Assembly (NCBI RefSeq): GCF_036860695.1
Contig: NZ_JAYKGJ010000001.1
Span: forward strand, 1,488,001-1,552,000
Direction: 5' to 3'
Origin: Rosettibacter firmus
GTDB taxonomy: Bacteria; Bacteroidota; Ignavibacteria; Ignavibacteriales; Melioribacteraceae
Length of the DNA stretch: 64,000 bases
The position numbers and the translations under genes were made by a program. The notes beneath the pieces are model-generated. The model did no database searches. It was not told where the DNA came from and worked only from the letters and a program-made list of their open reading frames with translations. This document shows positions 63,597 to 64,000 of the stretch, piece by piece (within the stretch, counting starts at the first letter, position 1; every line of letters begins with the position of its first letter).

Positions 63597-64000
63597 AGGG
63601 TGCCTCCTTTTTAATTAATTTGTAAAAATTAAGGATTTGTTGAACAGATATACCCTTCTGAGTCAACTCCCATATGGCAGGAAATTTTTTGCGATTATTT
63701 AGTAGTTCTAACTCTACAGTAATGTGGCTTCTTGTCTCCCTTTCAATATCTGCCAGACGGTGTAAGAAATGGCTCAATTTAGAATCTTCTCCACCAATAG
63801 TCTCTCTTAGTAATTTATATCTAACCAAGTCTAAACTAAGTTTTGCACTTCCGGGGCTACGGAGATTAATGGAGTTCTCTGGTTTAGATAAGAACCTCCA
63901 GTGTTCCTGATAAGGATATTTTACTTGTGCAATACTTAGCGATAATTTAATAGGAGAATCTTGCAAGCAATTAGGGAAATAACTCTCCATAAGACTATAA
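63580..64000 (-). CDS. C-terminal part of a probable Cas10/Csx11-like large subunit (partial, runs off the window)
   Basis: The frame is open to the window edge. An internal ATG at 63990 has no ribosome site, so the gene most likely begins beyond the window. The visible 139 residues start with SPIKLSLSIAQVKYPYQEHW, which resembles the last strand-helix of a Cas10 palm domain (xxLSAGIAxxHxKYPxxE pattern), and end in a helical domain (KLSHFLHRLADIERETRSHI) like the Cas10 C-terminal bundle. This matches gene order large subunit-Cas5-Cas11-Cas7. The GGDD cyclase motif and HD domain, if present, would lie outside the window. The identification is tentative. Confidence 0.5.
   Translation of the reverse strand, partial: YSLMESYFPNCLQDSPIKLSLSIAQVKYPYQEHWRFLSKPENSINLRSPGSAKLSLDLVRYKLLRETIGGEDSKLSHFLHRLADIERETRSHITVELELLNNRKKFPAIWELTQKGISVQQILNFYKLIKKEAPYERPK

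Noticed and set aside
62265-63910. Plus-strand frames inside the RAMP operon
   Set aside because: They are Ser/Phe-rich shadows of the minus-strand genes, with no family resemblance.
53642-64000. CRISPR array
   Set aside because: I looked for regularly spaced direct repeats of 25-40 bases on both strands and found none in the intergenic stretches.
1-64000. tRNA or rRNA genes
   Set aside because: No T-loop (GGTTCRANNCC) with a matching cloverleaf and no rRNA core sequence was noticed in the intergenic regions.

Overview
The window is AT-rich (roughly 30% GC by eye) and reads as chromosome of a Bacteroidota/Chlorobiota-type bacterium. The best fit is the Ignavibacteria (Melioribacter/Ignavibacterium-like). 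One secreted protein ends in a type IX secretion (T9SS) sorting domain of the NYPNPFN...GVYFVQL kind that is typical of that group, and lipoprotein, Kelch and S9-peptidase architectures agree. The lineage is inferred; there is no rRNA in the window.

Layout. 1-5.25 kb: the 3' part of an operon for a membrane-bound Hyf/Ech-like, complex I-related complex. Its large subunit has lost all four NiFe cysteines, so it is probably not a hydrogenase. 5.3-13 kb: a tiny membrane peptide, an RND efflux pump (adaptor plus transporter), a POT-like transporter and a Wzi-like outer-membrane barrel. 13-37.3 kb: core metabolism and translation: heme-sensor-like histidine kinase, aspS, pdxB, Lrp-glnA, threonine dehydratase-like enzyme, valS, AlaX-like editing protein, S9 peptidase, aldo/keto reductase, ccmB, aspartate aminotransferase-pckA, two thioredoxin-like proteins, nadB-nadC-nadA, a DUF84/YjjX NTPase and a PhzF protein.

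37.4-52.5 kb: a signalling region. A run of five same-strand genes encodes a five-repeat lipoprotein, a GAF sigma54 activator, a PEGA Ser/Thr kinase, a Kelch T9SS protein and a small TPR/membrane protein. It is followed by an intergenic arrangement that looks like a complete sigma54 regulatory unit: palindrome, -24/-12 element and strong terminator about 70 nt downstream of the predicted start. Then come a STAS protein, a U32 protein, an MFS transporter, and an operon of PAS histidine kinase, NtrC-like regulator, second STAS protein and receiver-PP2C phosphatase. nhaA closes the block on the other strand.

53.6-59 kb: a decaying accessory zone with DoxX, SRPBCC and VOC genes between intergenic remnants. 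It contains a dihydrofolate-reductase-like pseudogene broken by several frameshifts and a VOC gene with an in-frame stop.

59-64 kb (runs off the right edge): the most unusual part. One leftward operon encodes, in transcription order, the C-terminus of a probable Cas10/Csx11-like large subunit, a Cas5/Csm4-like RAMP, a helical protein that may be the small subunit, a Csm3/Cas7-like RAMP that seems to lack the catalytic Asp, and an 848-residue SF2 helicase with a C-terminal PD-(D/E)XK nuclease of the type III restriction (Res) kind. No CRISPR array, cas1, cas2 or cas6 lies in the window. The genes have unusually strong Shine-Dalgarno sites and the RAMP part has higher GC, which suggests horizontal acquisition. 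The combination suggests a type III-like RNA-guided complex that has traded RNA cleavage for a recruited DNA helicase-nuclease; this is inference.
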